19,422 bases of DNA from the NCBI GenBank assembly GCA_900768105.1, contig CAAGBQ010000096.1, positions 1 to 19,422 on the forward strand, written 5' to 3'. The notes under the pieces are model-generated. The model did no database searches. It saw only the letters and a program-made list of their open reading frames with translations, and was not told the DNA's origin. The position numbers were made by a program, and so were the translations under genes. The DNA comes from Oscillospiraceae bacterium (GTDB lineage: Bacteria > Bacillota > Clostridia > Oscillospirales > Ruminococcaceae). This document shows, one piece after another, positions 1 to 8,100 of the stretch (the stretch's first letter is position 1; each line of letters begins with the position of its first letter).

Positions 1-27
1 AAACGGTACAGCCGAAGCTATACCGTT
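1..27 (-). terminator. Probable glyS terminator, cut by window edge
   Basis: On the minus strand there is an 11-bp stem (positions 2-12 with 17-27) closed by a TTCG tetraloop inside a C-G pair. One G-U wobble pairs only in minus-strand RNA; on the plus strand it is a C-A mismatch, which supports minus orientation. The last bases in the window (1-3) read TTT on the minus strand, so the U-tract would continue outside. It lies 72 bases past the glyS stop codon. Confidence 0.7.
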
Positions 28-99
28 CTCTCTTTCCTCACGATGTTTTCTTATCGGGAGCTGCCTTTTGAGGACTTCTTTTTTTATGTGCTTTATAAA

Positions 100-1476
100 T
101 CAGAATGCCACTTTTTCCTCAAGGTAGCTTACAAGCTCATCAATAGGCATTCTTACCTGCTCCATAGAGTCACGGTCACGAACGGTTACGCAGCCGTCGT
201 TTTCGGAATCAAAATCATAGGTAATGCAGAAAGGAGTGCCGATTTCATCTTCACGGCGATAGCGCTTGCCGATAGAGCCGGCATCGTCAAAATCAACCAT
301 AAAGTGCTTTGCAAGCTTATCGTGAATTTCAAGAGCTTGCTTGCTGAGCTTTTTGGAAAGAGGAAGAACGGCGGCTTTGAACGGAGCAAGAGCCGGATGA
401 AGATGAAGAACGGTGCGAACATCGTTTTCGCCCACGGGCTGTTCGTCGTATGCGTCACAGAGGAATGCGAGGGTTACGCGGTCCGCGCCGAGGGAGGGTT
501 CGACAACATAAGGAATATATCTTTCATTGGTTTCAGGGTCAAAGTAATCAAGGGTTTGACCGCTGAATTTGGTGTGCTGGGAAAGGTCATAGTTGGTTCT
601 GTCAGCAACGCCCCAAAGCTCGCCCCAACCGAATGGGAACAGGAACTCGAAGTCGGTGGTGCCGACGGAATAGAAGCTAAGCTCCTCTTTGGAATGGTCG
701 CGGCGGCGGATGTTCTCTTTGGTCATGCCAAGGCGGAGCAGCCAGCTTTCACAATAGTCTTTCCAATATGCAAACCAGTCAAGGTCGGTGCCGGGTTTGC
801 AGAAGAATTCAAGCTCCATCTGTTCAAATTCGCGGGTACGGAAAGTAAAGTTACCGGGAGTGATTTCGTTACGGAAGGATTTGCCTATCTGACCGATGCC
901 GAAAGGAATCTTCTTTCTGGTGGTACGCTGAACATTTTCAAAGTTTACGAAAATGCCCTGTGCGGTTTCCGGACGGAGATAAATCTGGCTTTTTGCATCT
1001 TCGGTAACGCCCTGGAAGGTTTTGAACATAAGGTTAAAGGAACGGATGTCGGTGAAGTTGTGGGAGCCGCAAACAGGGCATACAACATTCTTTTCATCTA
1101 CGAATGCGCGCATACGGTCAAAATCCCAACCTTCAGGGTCAACGCCGGTCTGCTCTTCAATAAGTTTGTCGGCTCTGTGGCGGGTTTTGCAGTCCTTGCA
1201 GTCCATAAGCGGGTCAGAAAAGCCGCCAACATGGCCGGAGGCAACCCAAACCTGCGGGTTCATAAGGATTGCAGCATCAAGACCTACATTATAAGGGCTT
1301 TCTTGAACGAATGCCTTCCACCATGCACGCTTTACATTGTTTTTAAACTCAACGCCAAGAGGACCGTAGTCCCAAGTGTTGGAAAGGCCGCCGTATATTT
1401 CGGAACCGGCGTAAACAAATCCGCGGTTTTTGCAAAGGGCAACGATTTTATCCATTGTTTTTTCGGTAGCTAACAT
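100..1476 (-). CDS. glyS: Glycyl-tRNA synthetase (single-chain, dimeric type)
   Basis: Charges tRNA-Gly with glycine in the cytoplasm. This is the single-chain class II enzyme of Gram-positives, archaea and eukaryotes, unrelated to the two-subunit GlyQ/GlyS form despite the shared symbol. The product is 458 residues, full length for bacteria. Visible signatures: GGLSNTWDYGPLG near residue 30, two CxxC pairs (CKDC and CPVC) in the insertion around residues 90-135, YLRPETAQG near 165, class II motif 2 (FRNEITPGNFTFRTREFEQ) near 200, and motif 3 (GADRVTLAFL) near 330. The ATG at 1476 is chosen over one at 1515 because AAGGAGTG sits 7 bases before it and the predicted transcription start is near 1511, leaving no room for translation from 1515. 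It diverges from yicC and has its own promoter. The leader is only about 35 nt, so no T-box is present. Confidence 0.97.
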   Translation of the reverse strand: MLATEKTMDKIVALCKNRGFVYAGSEIYGGLSNTWDYGPLGVEFKNNVKRAWWKAFVQESPYNVGLDAAILMNPQVWVASGHVGGFSDPLMDCKDCKTRHRADKLIEEQTGVDPEGWDFDRMRAFVDEKNVVCPVCGSHNFTDIRSFNLMFKTFQGVTEDAKSQIYLRPETAQGIFVNFENVQRTTRKKIPFGIGQIGKSFRNEITPGNFTFRTREFEQMELEFFCKPGTDLDWFAYWKDYCESWLLRLGMTKENIRRRDHSKEELSFYSVGTTDFEFLFPFGWGELWGVADRTNYDLSQHTKFSGQTLDYFDPETNERYIPYVVEPSLGADRVTLAFLCDAYDEQPVGENDVRTVLHLHPALAPFKAAVLPLSKKLSKQALEIHDKLAKHFMVDFDDAGSIGKRYRREDEIGTPFCITYDFDSENDGCVTVRDRDSMEQVRMPIDELVSYLEEKVAF

Positions 1477-1517
1477 TTTGAACACTCCTTTGATTTCGTC
1501 GCTGAAATTACACATTA

Positions 1518-1546
1518 AATATATTCCATTATTGCCCGTAAGTCAA
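1518..1546 (-). promoter_or_regulatory. Sigma-A type promoter of glyS
   Basis: On the minus strand, TTGACT (1546-1541), a 17-base spacer and TATATT (1523-1518) match the housekeeping consensus closely. The start site would fall near 1511, giving a leader of about 35 nt before the ATG at 1476. Confidence 0.75.
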
Positions 1547-1596
1547 GCGCAAACAGGATTTTATGCTCAAATTTCAACAAAATTCAGTGTCGTTTA

Positions 1597-1625
1597 TTGA
1601 CAATACGCAATGTTCGGTATAAAAT
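1597..1625 (+). promoter_or_regulatory. Sigma-A type promoter of the yicC-coaBC operon
   Basis: TTGACA (1597-1602), a 17-base spacer and TAAAAT (1620-1625). The start would lie near 1632, about 60 nt upstream of yicC. It is divergent from the glyS promoter with about 50 bases between the two -35 boxes. Confidence 0.75.
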
Positions 1626-1654
1626 TATAAGTTAGTATAATATGCACGAAGAGG

Positions 1655-1673
1655 GCCTGTCCATGGGACAGGC
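1655..1673 (+). promoter_or_regulatory. Perfect 8-bp hairpin in the yicC leader
   Basis: GCCTGTCC (1655-1662) and GGACAGGC (1666-1673) form an 8-bp stem with a 3-base loop. It ends 5 bases before the AAGGAG of yicC (1679-1684). It has no T-tract and is therefore not a typical terminator. It may affect mRNA stability or access to the ribosome binding site, or it may be a DNA operator. The role is unknown. Confidence 0.5.
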
Positions 1674-1693
1674 AGATTAAGGAGAAGCGCTGT

Positions 1694-2572
1694 ATGATAA
1701 GAAGTATGACGGGCTACGGTTCCGCGGAAGAGATAGTCAACGGAAGAGATATTCGCGTTGAGATAAAGTCCGTGAACCACCGCTATTTTGAATATTCTGC
1801 AAGGGTTCCGCGGAGCTGCGGTTTTGTGGAGGAGCGTATGAAGCGCCTGCTTTCGGGCGCAATCAGCCGGGGAAAGGTTGATGTCGGTGTTACAATCCAA
1901 GCAGTCGAGGGTGTTGATGAGGCAATAAGCGTAAACCGCGAGGTTGTGAAAAATTATGTCGAAGCGCTGCGCGGCATAAAGAATGAATTTGACCTTGCGG
2001 ATGACCTCTCTCTTTCCTCAATAGCAAGATTTCCGGATGTTTTTACCGTGGTCAAGGCGGAAACCGATGAAGAAGCCCTTTGGAAGGACATAGAGTCCGT
2101 TGCAAAAAAGGCGCTTGCGTCTTTTGTAGAGGGCAGGGAGGCCGAAGGCGAAAGGCTGAAAGCGGATGTTCTCAAGAAGATTGATTTTATTGAGGAAAAG
2201 GTCGCATTTGTTGAGGAAAGAAGTCCCGAAACGGTTAAGGAGTACCGCGCGAAGCTTTATGAAAAAATGCGCGAGGTTCTTGAAAATAACCAAATCGACG
2301 AGAACCGAATATTGCAGGAGGCTGCGATATATGCGGACAAGGTTGCGGTTGATGAAGAAACGGTTCGTCTGCGCAGCCACATGAAAGAGCTGCGTAAGAC
2401 TCTTGATAAAAGCGAGCCAATCGGCAAAAGCCTTGATTTCCGAATTCAGGAGGTCAATCGCGAAACAAATACCATCGGAAGCAAATGTTCCGATGCGGAG
2501 ATTGCCGATACCGTTATAGAGATGAAAAACACCATTGAAAAAATTCGCGAGCAGATACAGAATATCGAATAA
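1694..2572 (+). CDS. yicC: YicC/YloC family endoribonuclease
   Basis: Cytoplasmic RNase-like protein of the YicC family, members of which act as endoribonucleases in E. coli and B. subtilis (where the gene is yloC). The 292-residue product begins with the family hallmark MIRSMTGYG. It has the N-terminal YicC-like region (about 1-155) and the charged helical DUF1732 C-terminal region (about 205-292) containing RLRSHM and a GKSLDF-type motif followed by ETNTIGSK. Length is normal. AAGGAG lies 9 bases before the ATG. It is first in the conserved Firmicutes order yicC-remA-gmk-rpoZ-coaBC, and a promoter with a small leader hairpin precedes it. Confidence 0.95.
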   Translation: MIRSMTGYGSAEEIVNGRDIRVEIKSVNHRYFEYSARVPRSCGFVEERMKRLLSGAISRGKVDVGVTIQAVEGVDEAISVNREVVKNYVEALRGIKNEFDLADDLSLSSIARFPDVFTVVKAETDEEALWKDIESVAKKALASFVEGREAEGERLKADVLKKIDFIEEKVAFVEERSPETVKEYRAKLYEKMREVLENNQIDENRILQEAAIYADKVAVDEETVRLRSHMKELRKTLDKSEPIGKSLDFRIQEVNRETNTIGSKCSDAEIADTVIEMKNTIEKIREQIQNIE

Positions 2573-2609
2573 TGTTCCGCAGCAGCGGTGAAAATCAAAG
2601 GAGAGAGAA

Positions 2610-2858
2610 ATGAAGCTTGTCAACATCGGCTTTGGCAATATGGTCAACGCCCAAAGGGTGGTGGCAATGGTATCGCCGGATTCCGCGCCGATAAAGCGTA
2701 TTGTTCAGGATGCAAAGGAAAAAGGCACCCTTATTGATGCAACATTCGGAAGAAAGACGAAAACCGTGCTTGTAATGGATTCCGGCCATGTTGTGCTTTC
2801 CGGAATAATGCCGGAAAATGTCGGAGCAAGAATGACGGCGGAGGATGAAGATGAATAA
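2610..2858 (+). CDS. remA: RemA family DNA-binding regulator (DUF370)
   Basis: An 82-residue protein matching the RemA/YlzA family (MKLVNIGFGNMVNAQRVVA, then SPDSAPIKR and the GRKTKTVLVMDSGHV segment). In Bacillus subtilis RemA is a DNA-binding activator of extracellular matrix operons and of osmoprotection genes. Its regulon in clostridia is not established, so only the family is claimed. A strong AAAGGAGAG precedes the ATG. The gene sits between yicC and gmk as in most Firmicutes, and its last codons contain the ribosome binding site and start of gmk, so the two genes are translationally coupled (8-nt overlap). Confidence 0.93.
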   Translation: MKLVNIGFGNMVNAQRVVAMVSPDSAPIKRIVQDAKEKGTLIDATFGRKTKTVLVMDSGHVVLSGIMPENVGARMTAEDEDE

Positions 2859-3477
2859 CAGAGGAATTTTGCTTGTGGTTTCGGGACCATCCGGCGTGGG
2901 TAAGGGAACAGTTATCAGTAAGCTTTTTGAAATGGACCCAAACCTTTATTTTTCCGTTTCCGCTACTACAAGAAAGCCCCGTCCGGGCGAAATTGACGGA
3001 ATAAGCTACAATTTCAAAACCCGCGAGGAGTTTGAAGAGGAAATTGATAACGGCGAAATGCTGGAATATGCCATGTACAGCGGCAATTATTACGGTACGC
3101 CGAAAAGCGCAGTTGAAAAAAAGCTTGCTCAAGGCAAGGATGTTGTGCTTGATATTGAAATAAACGGCGCAAGAAGCGTAAGCCGCCTTATGCCGGAGGC
3201 GGTGCTTGTATACATCCTTCCGCCGGATATGGCGGAGCTTCGCCGCCGTTTGGAAGGGCGAAACACCGAAACGGAGGAGATGATAAAGCTCCGTTTGGAA
3301 ACGGCGTACCGCGAACTGCGCGAAGCGCCGGAGCTGTATGACTTTTTTGTCGTAAACGATGTGGTGGAAGCCGCCGCATCGAAAATAGAATACATTCTGG
3401 AGGCAAAGCGCTGCGGGCGCATTGCCATGCAGAAAGCACTTAAACAAATTTTGGAGGAGGTAAATAACCTTGCTTAA
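2851..3477 (+). CDS. gmk: Guanylate kinase
   Basis: Phosphorylates GMP to GDP with ATP in purine nucleotide metabolism. It has a P-loop GPSGVGKGT at residues 12-20, then the GMP-binding region (TTRKPRPGEIDGISYNF) and FxLPP-like YILPPDMAELRRRLEGR. The 208-residue length is typical. An ATG at 2845 is also in frame, but the GGAGG at 2840-2844 touches it, whereas it is 6 bases from the ATG at 2851, so 2851 is preferred. It overlaps remA upstream and rpoZ downstream by 8 nt each. Confidence 0.96.
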   Translation: MNNRGILLVVSGPSGVGKGTVISKLFEMDPNLYFSVSATTRKPRPGEIDGISYNFKTREEFEEEIDNGEMLEYAMYSGNYYGTPKSAVEKKLAQGKDVVLDIEINGARSVSRLMPEAVLVYILPPDMAELRRRLEGRNTETEEMIKLRLETAYRELREAPELYDFFVVNDVVEAAASKIEYILEAKRCGRIAMQKALKQILEEVNNLA

Positions 3478-3688
3478 TCCCAGAGATACTTATGAACTTA
3501 ACCAGCTTGCAAGCCCCTATGCAAATGTAATTGCCATTTCAAAGCGCGCACGCGCAATCAGCGAAGAAGCGGAGGAGGAGCATGTAATCATGACCGAAAA
3601 ACCGCTTAAAATAGCTATTGAAGAATTTGTAGAGGGAAAATATAAGGTCGATAAGGTAATTACCGATGAGGAGTGGCACGATGCCTGA
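3470..3688 (+). CDS. rpoZ: RNA polymerase omega subunit
   Basis: A 72-residue omega subunit, which helps assemble and stabilise RNA polymerase by holding the beta-prime subunit. It shows the family pattern SPYANVIAISKRARAI near residues 15-30 (comparable to YxLVxxxAKRAR) and TEKPLKIAIEEF near 43-54. It starts with TTG at 3470, preceded by GGAGGAGG at 3453-3460, inside the end of gmk. Its own end overlaps the start of coaBC by 8 nt. The gene order supports the call for such a short protein. Confidence 0.93.
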   Translation: MLNPRDTYELNQLASPYANVIAISKRARAISEEAEEEHVIMTEKPLKIAIEEFVEGKYKVDKVITDEEWHDA

Positions 3689-4877
3689 TAAGAAGAACCT
3701 GCTAATCGGCGTTTCCGGCGGAATTGCCGCATATAAGGTTTGCAATGTCGCTTCGTATTTCACCAAAAAGGGAGTAAATGTAAATGTCGTTATGACGGAG
3801 CACGGCGCGGAATTTGTAGGACCGATAACCTTTGAGGCGCTTACGAAAAATCCCTGCCTTACCTCGCTTTTTGACGGAAAAAGCGACGACCCGGTTGCGC
3901 ATGTTAACCTTGGTCGCAATGCGGATTGTGTGCTTGTTGCTCCGGCGACGGCGAATGTTATCGCAAAGCTTGCAAACGGAATCGCCGACGATATGCTGAC
4001 CTCCACCGTGCTCGCGGCAAGCTGCAAAAAGCTTGTTGCTCCGGCAATGTTTACCGGTATGCTCGAAAATCCGGCAACCCGGCGCAATATTGCAAGATTG
4101 CGCGAGGACGGCTTTGAGATAATCGAAGCGGAGGAAGGCAGGCTTGCCTGCGGAGCGGTAGGTTCCGGCCGCCTTGCGGAGCCGGATGAGCTTATTTCCG
4201 CGGTCGAGCAGGTGCTTTTCGGGAGCAGCGTGCTCAAAAACAAACGCGTGCTCGTAACAGCCGGCGCAACGCAGGAAGAAATAGACCCCGTGCGCTATAT
4301 CACCAACCACTCCTCCGGAAAGATGGGCTATGCCCTTGCAAAGGCTGCGCGCAGCATGGGCGCAGAGGTGGAGCTTGTTTCCGGAAAGACCGTAATAAAG
4401 CCGCCTTACGGCGTGAGCACCACATTTGTTTCCTCTGCGGAGGAGATGTATAATGCAGTCACGGAGCGTGCTCAAAATGCCGACATTATTGTTATGGCGG
4501 CTGCCGTTGCAGATTATACTCCGGCGGAAAAGGCGCCGCAGAAGATAAAAAAATCCGATGGCGAAGCAAACATTGTGCTCAAACGCACGAAGGACATTCT
4601 CGCGGAAATCGGCAGGAACAAAACCGATGCTCAAACCGTTATCGGCTTTTCCATGGAAACGGAAAATCTGCTTGAAAACAGCCGCAAAAAGCTTGCGGCA
4701 AAGAACGCGGATATGATAGTTGCAAATTCCATTGCCGAAATGAGCACGGGCTTCGGCGTTGACACCAATGCCGCGGTGCTCATCACAAAAGATTCAGAAA
4801 CGGAAAGCGGTCTTGTTTCAAAGGACGAGCTTGCACGAATTATTCTTGAAAAAGCTGCGGAAATGAATAAAAAATAA
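3681..4877 (+). CDS. coaBC: Bifunctional phosphopantothenoylcysteine decarboxylase / phosphopantothenate-cysteine ligase
   Basis: Makes 4'-phosphopantetheine for coenzyme A: the C-terminal half joins cysteine to phosphopantothenate and the N-terminal flavoprotein half decarboxylates the product. The 398 residues comprise CoaC (about 1-185) with IGVSGGIAAYK, catalytic His74 (PVAHVNL), PATANVIAKLANGIADD and the active cysteine C157 in RLACGAVGSGRLAEP. CoaB follows (about 190-398) with TAGATQEEIDPVRYITNHSSGKMG. Unusually, the family motif PxMNxxMW reads PAMFTGML (residues 121-128), so the usual Asn is Phe. The ATG at 3681 is chosen over 3666 because GAGGAG at 3668-3673 is correctly spaced for it. 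Last gene of the operon, followed by a terminator. Confidence 0.95.
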   Translation: MPDKKNLLIGVSGGIAAYKVCNVASYFTKKGVNVNVVMTEHGAEFVGPITFEALTKNPCLTSLFDGKSDDPVAHVNLGRNADCVLVAPATANVIAKLANGIADDMLTSTVLAASCKKLVAPAMFTGMLENPATRRNIARLREDGFEIIEAEEGRLACGAVGSGRLAEPDELISAVEQVLFGSSVLKNKRVLVTAGATQEEIDPVRYITNHSSGKMGYALAKAARSMGAEVELVSGKTVIKPPYGVSTTFVSSAEEMYNAVTERAQNADIIVMAAAVADYTPAEKAPQKIKKSDGEANIVLKRTKDILAEIGRNKTDAQTVIGFSMETENLLENSRKKLAAKNADMIVANSIAEMSTGFGVDTNAAVLITKDSETESGLVSKDELARIILEKAAEMNKK

Positions 4878-4914
4878 GCGCAAAGGGACGGCAAAAGCCG
4901 TCCTTTTTTGCGCT
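4878..4914 (+). terminator. Rho-independent terminator of the yicC-coaBC operon
   Basis: GGACGGC (4886-4892), loop AAAA, GCCGTCC (4897-4903), then six T. The flanking GCGCAAA and TTTGCGC extend the stem, so it could work in both directions. It begins directly after the coaBC stop codon. Confidence 0.93.
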
Positions 4915-4920
4915 TTGGAA

Positions 4921-4935
4921 TGCGGCGGAGCCGCA
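4921..4935. repeat. Small GC-rich inverted repeat after the terminator
   Basis: TGCGGC and GCCGCA flank GGA, giving a 6-bp stem 12 bases past the terminator T-run. There is no adjacent T-tract. Function is unknown. A comparable hairpin with a GAA loop follows the terminator at 14813-14838. Confidence 0.4.
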
Positions 4936-4980
4936 ATCGCCAAAAAAATGAAAAAACAGACAAAAAGTTTTAATCGGCTA

Positions 4981-5009
4981 TTGAAAAAATAAATTTAGAG
5001 TGGTACAAT
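4981..5009 (+). promoter_or_regulatory. Sigma-A type promoter of the GH20 protein and peptide operon
   Basis: TTGAAA (4981-4986), a 17-base spacer and TACAAT (5004-5009) in an AT-rich stretch. The start site would be near 5016, leaving a leader of about 87 nt before the ATG at 5103. Confidence 0.72.
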
Positions 5010-5029
5010 ATATTTGTATAAATATTTTT

Positions 5030-5063
5030 GTGGGGAAACCCACCGGTGCAGCGGGCGCTGCAC
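5030..5063 (+). promoter_or_regulatory. Two tandem hairpins in the leader of the giant gene
   Basis: The predicted 5' leader holds GTGGG-GAAA-CCCAC (5030-5043, a GNRA-type tetraloop) and, two bases later, GTGCAGC-GGGC-GCTGCAC (5046-5063, 7 bp). A CCC at 5078-5080 could pair with the GGG of the second loop to make a pseudoknot just before the AAGGAG at about 5084-5089. I do not recognise a known riboswitch class. mRNA stabilisation or translational control are possibilities. Confidence 0.45.
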
Positions 5064-5102
5064 AACCAAGATACAAACCCGAAAAGGAGATGTGTTGGAA
5101 AG

Positions 5103-8100
5103 ATGAAGAAGTTTAAACAATTCGTCGCATCGCTGCTTGCAGTGATAATGGTTTTCGGTCTGATGCCCGTGGCGGCATTGGCAGAAGAACCTTTCATTTG
5201 GAGCGAACAGCCCGCGGCGGAGCAGCCTGCGGATGAGGCCTTGGAGGAATCCGCAGAACCGGCAATCGGCGAAATTGCCTTTGATGAAGGCACAGCCGAG
5301 GACGCGCAGGAGGTTGCGGCACAGGCAGCAAGCAGCTTTTTGCGTATTTTCCATTTGGATTGCGGCAGAAAGTATTTCAGCGTAAGCGAAATTGAAGGAA
5401 TTATTGATCAGCTTGCGGAAAATCATTTTACCCATATCCAGTTGGCGTTTGGCAATGACGGCTTCCGCTTTTTGCTGAATGATATGTCTTTGGAAGCAAA
5501 CGGAAATACATATGCCAGCGATAATGTAAAAAGTGCAATTAAATCGGGAAATACGGCAACAACATCCCGTTCTTCCGGTGAATTGAGCGAAGAAGAAATG
5601 GATACTATTATTGCTTATGCTAACGAAAAAGGCATAAGCGTTATTCCGATGCTCAATGCTCCGGGCCATATGTCCACAATTGTAAAAGCAATGGGAACCT
5701 TGGGCGTAAGCAGCAAGTATATAAATGCAACAGGTTCGGTTCTCTATGATGGAAGAACTACTAACTACGCCATTGACCCTACCGATGAAAAAGCGGTCAA
5801 TTTCGTAAAAGCCCTTGTTACAAAATATGTTCAGTACTTTGCGGGAAAAGGCTGCACTATGTTTAATATAGGCGCGGACGAGAGCGGTTTGAGCACAAGC
5901 AATTATCTTTCCTATGCTAAATTTGTTAATGCTTTGGCGGATGTTGTAAAAGGCGGCAAAATGACCACGCTTGCATATAATGACGGCATTTATAACACAA
6001 AGTATTCTGACGCATTGGGCGATTATGAGTTTAGTACAGATATTGTGATTTGCTATTGGACATCTGACAACTCTGCCTCTGCATCCGACCTTGCGACGAA
6101 GGGCTTCAAAATTCTCAATAATACTAATGACTGGTATTATGTACTTGGTGATGCTTTGAAGGATTTGTGGCATAGCGATCAATGGTCATACGCCTCCGCT
6201 AAAAGCGGACTTCAAAATACTAAAGTAATGCAGGTGAAAGACGATACAACCGGTGTTGTTCCGATTGGCAGCGTTTTGTGCCTGTGGTGTGATGCACCCG
6301 GATACACATATGAATCCGCAAAGGTATATGATTTGATTAAAACCATGGCAGCCGCCAACCCCGACTACTTCAAAGCCGAGGAAAACCCGAAAGAACCGGA
6401 AATCGTTGTTAGCACTGCCCCCGGCGAGATTCAAGCCAAAAAGCTTGAAAACGGCAACTACAAGGTAGCCGTAAAGCCGAACGATACCCTTACTCTTACT
6501 CTTTCGAACAGCAGCACTGCCAAGCTCAACTGGGCAAGCAATAACGCGGATGTTGCAACCGTAGTGGACGGCAAAGTTACCTTTACCGGAAAAGCGGGCA
6601 CCGTTATCATCACTGCGGAGCCTATCGCAACAAGAAACGACGCCTCCGCAAAGGCTCCCTACTCCATTACTTTTGAAGTCGAGGAAAGAGGAAACACTCC
6701 CAAGACGATAAAGCTTAAAGTCGGTCAAACTAAACCGGAAACGATTGTAGGCAACAACTATGTGAACAATGTTGACAGGTCGGAACTTAATGAAAGCGTA
6801 GCGACAGTTAATGTTGACGGCAAAGACAGTGAGACTGTAGAATACAACGCAACGGCAACCGCCAGCAGAGCAGCGTATCAAACACATGTTGCCGGGAATC
6901 TTATAGACGGAAATGCGAATACGATATATTGGTCTGACGGCAACCAGCAAGTTGGCGACTATGTTCAGGTTGATCTTGGAACGGCAATACCGTTTAACGC
7001 AGTAAGACTTACTTCTCCTGCTAATAATGATATATGCAATAACGCCGAAGTAAAAGTGTCTTCCGACGGCAATAACTGGACTAAAATAGGAAGCTACACC
7101 GGCAGCGCAACTCCCCAAGTATTTACCTTTGATAATGTAGGCAATGTCAGATACATAAAGGTTGAAATTACAACCCAAAAGAATAATTGGTGGCAGATAG
7201 CTGAAATTGAGTGGGGTAACTTCGTTAATGGCAATTTTACTCGTATGCCGACAACAGGAACCGCTGCCGCAGGACAGCCTTCCACCACCATTACCTTCAA
7301 AGGTATTTCTAAGGGTACAACCTATGTTACCGTGGGCGACATAAGATACACCATAGAAGTGGCCGAAAAAACCGCACTTAATGTGGACGGCGTAGAAATC
7401 CCGATCACCATAGTCGACTACCGTGCAGACGGACTGCTGTTCGACTTTTCTATTGATGCCGGCAATACTTCAATAGCTTACCAGCTTGTACAGACCGCTC
7501 ATGGTGAATCATTATCTGCTGCGCAGGCGGCTATAAGTGGAACGACTCTTACCCAGCTTGAACCCAAGGACAATGCTGCGACAGGAAGATCAACAAATTG
7601 GGCAACCAACGGTAATGGTTCCTATATTCGTACCGGAATGGTTGAAGAAAATCTCGGCGCAAACGGCATGCCTGTATATACCGATGCAACGGTGCAGTAT
7701 GTAGCAGGAAATCTTGCGGCAGGCAAATGCAGAGCAAGTCATAATAAAGCTGCTGCAAACTGGAATGATATTCTTTACAATACTTTCATAAAGACCGGAG
7801 CACCGAGAAGCGTGCTTAATACCGGAACAACGACTTTTTCCGATGCTTTTAAGAACAGTAAAACTTATGATAACATAAGTAATGCCTACGACCTTGCGTG
7901 GTATCTGCTTAATACTCTTTATATAGGAGATACCAATACCGCAGAGGTTACGGATAAAAATACCGGGGCAAAACATACTGTTCCGATTTACGGTATGGCG
8001 GACAGCACATATAATAAGCTTATACTTGTTCAAGATACGGACGGAACTTATTATATGAAAGCATACACCGATGGTGCAAAGCTGAAATATGATGAAGAAC

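Noticed and set aside
43..1473. A 476-codon open frame on the plus strand opposite glyS.
   Set aside because: It is the complement of a clearly conserved synthetase gene; it has no recognisable domain, and the opposite strand has the promoter, ribosome binding site and terminator.
5030..5063. Resemblance of the leader hairpins to part of a ZTP-type riboswitch (GTGGG-GAAA-CCCAC stem).
   Set aside because: The conserved downstream ZTP segment is not present and the gene is not in purine or folate metabolism.
4995..6182. A 395-codon minus-strand frame opposite the start of the giant gene.
   Set aside because: It covers the plus-strand promoter, leader and GH20 region, lacks protein-like motifs and has no ribosome binding site of note.
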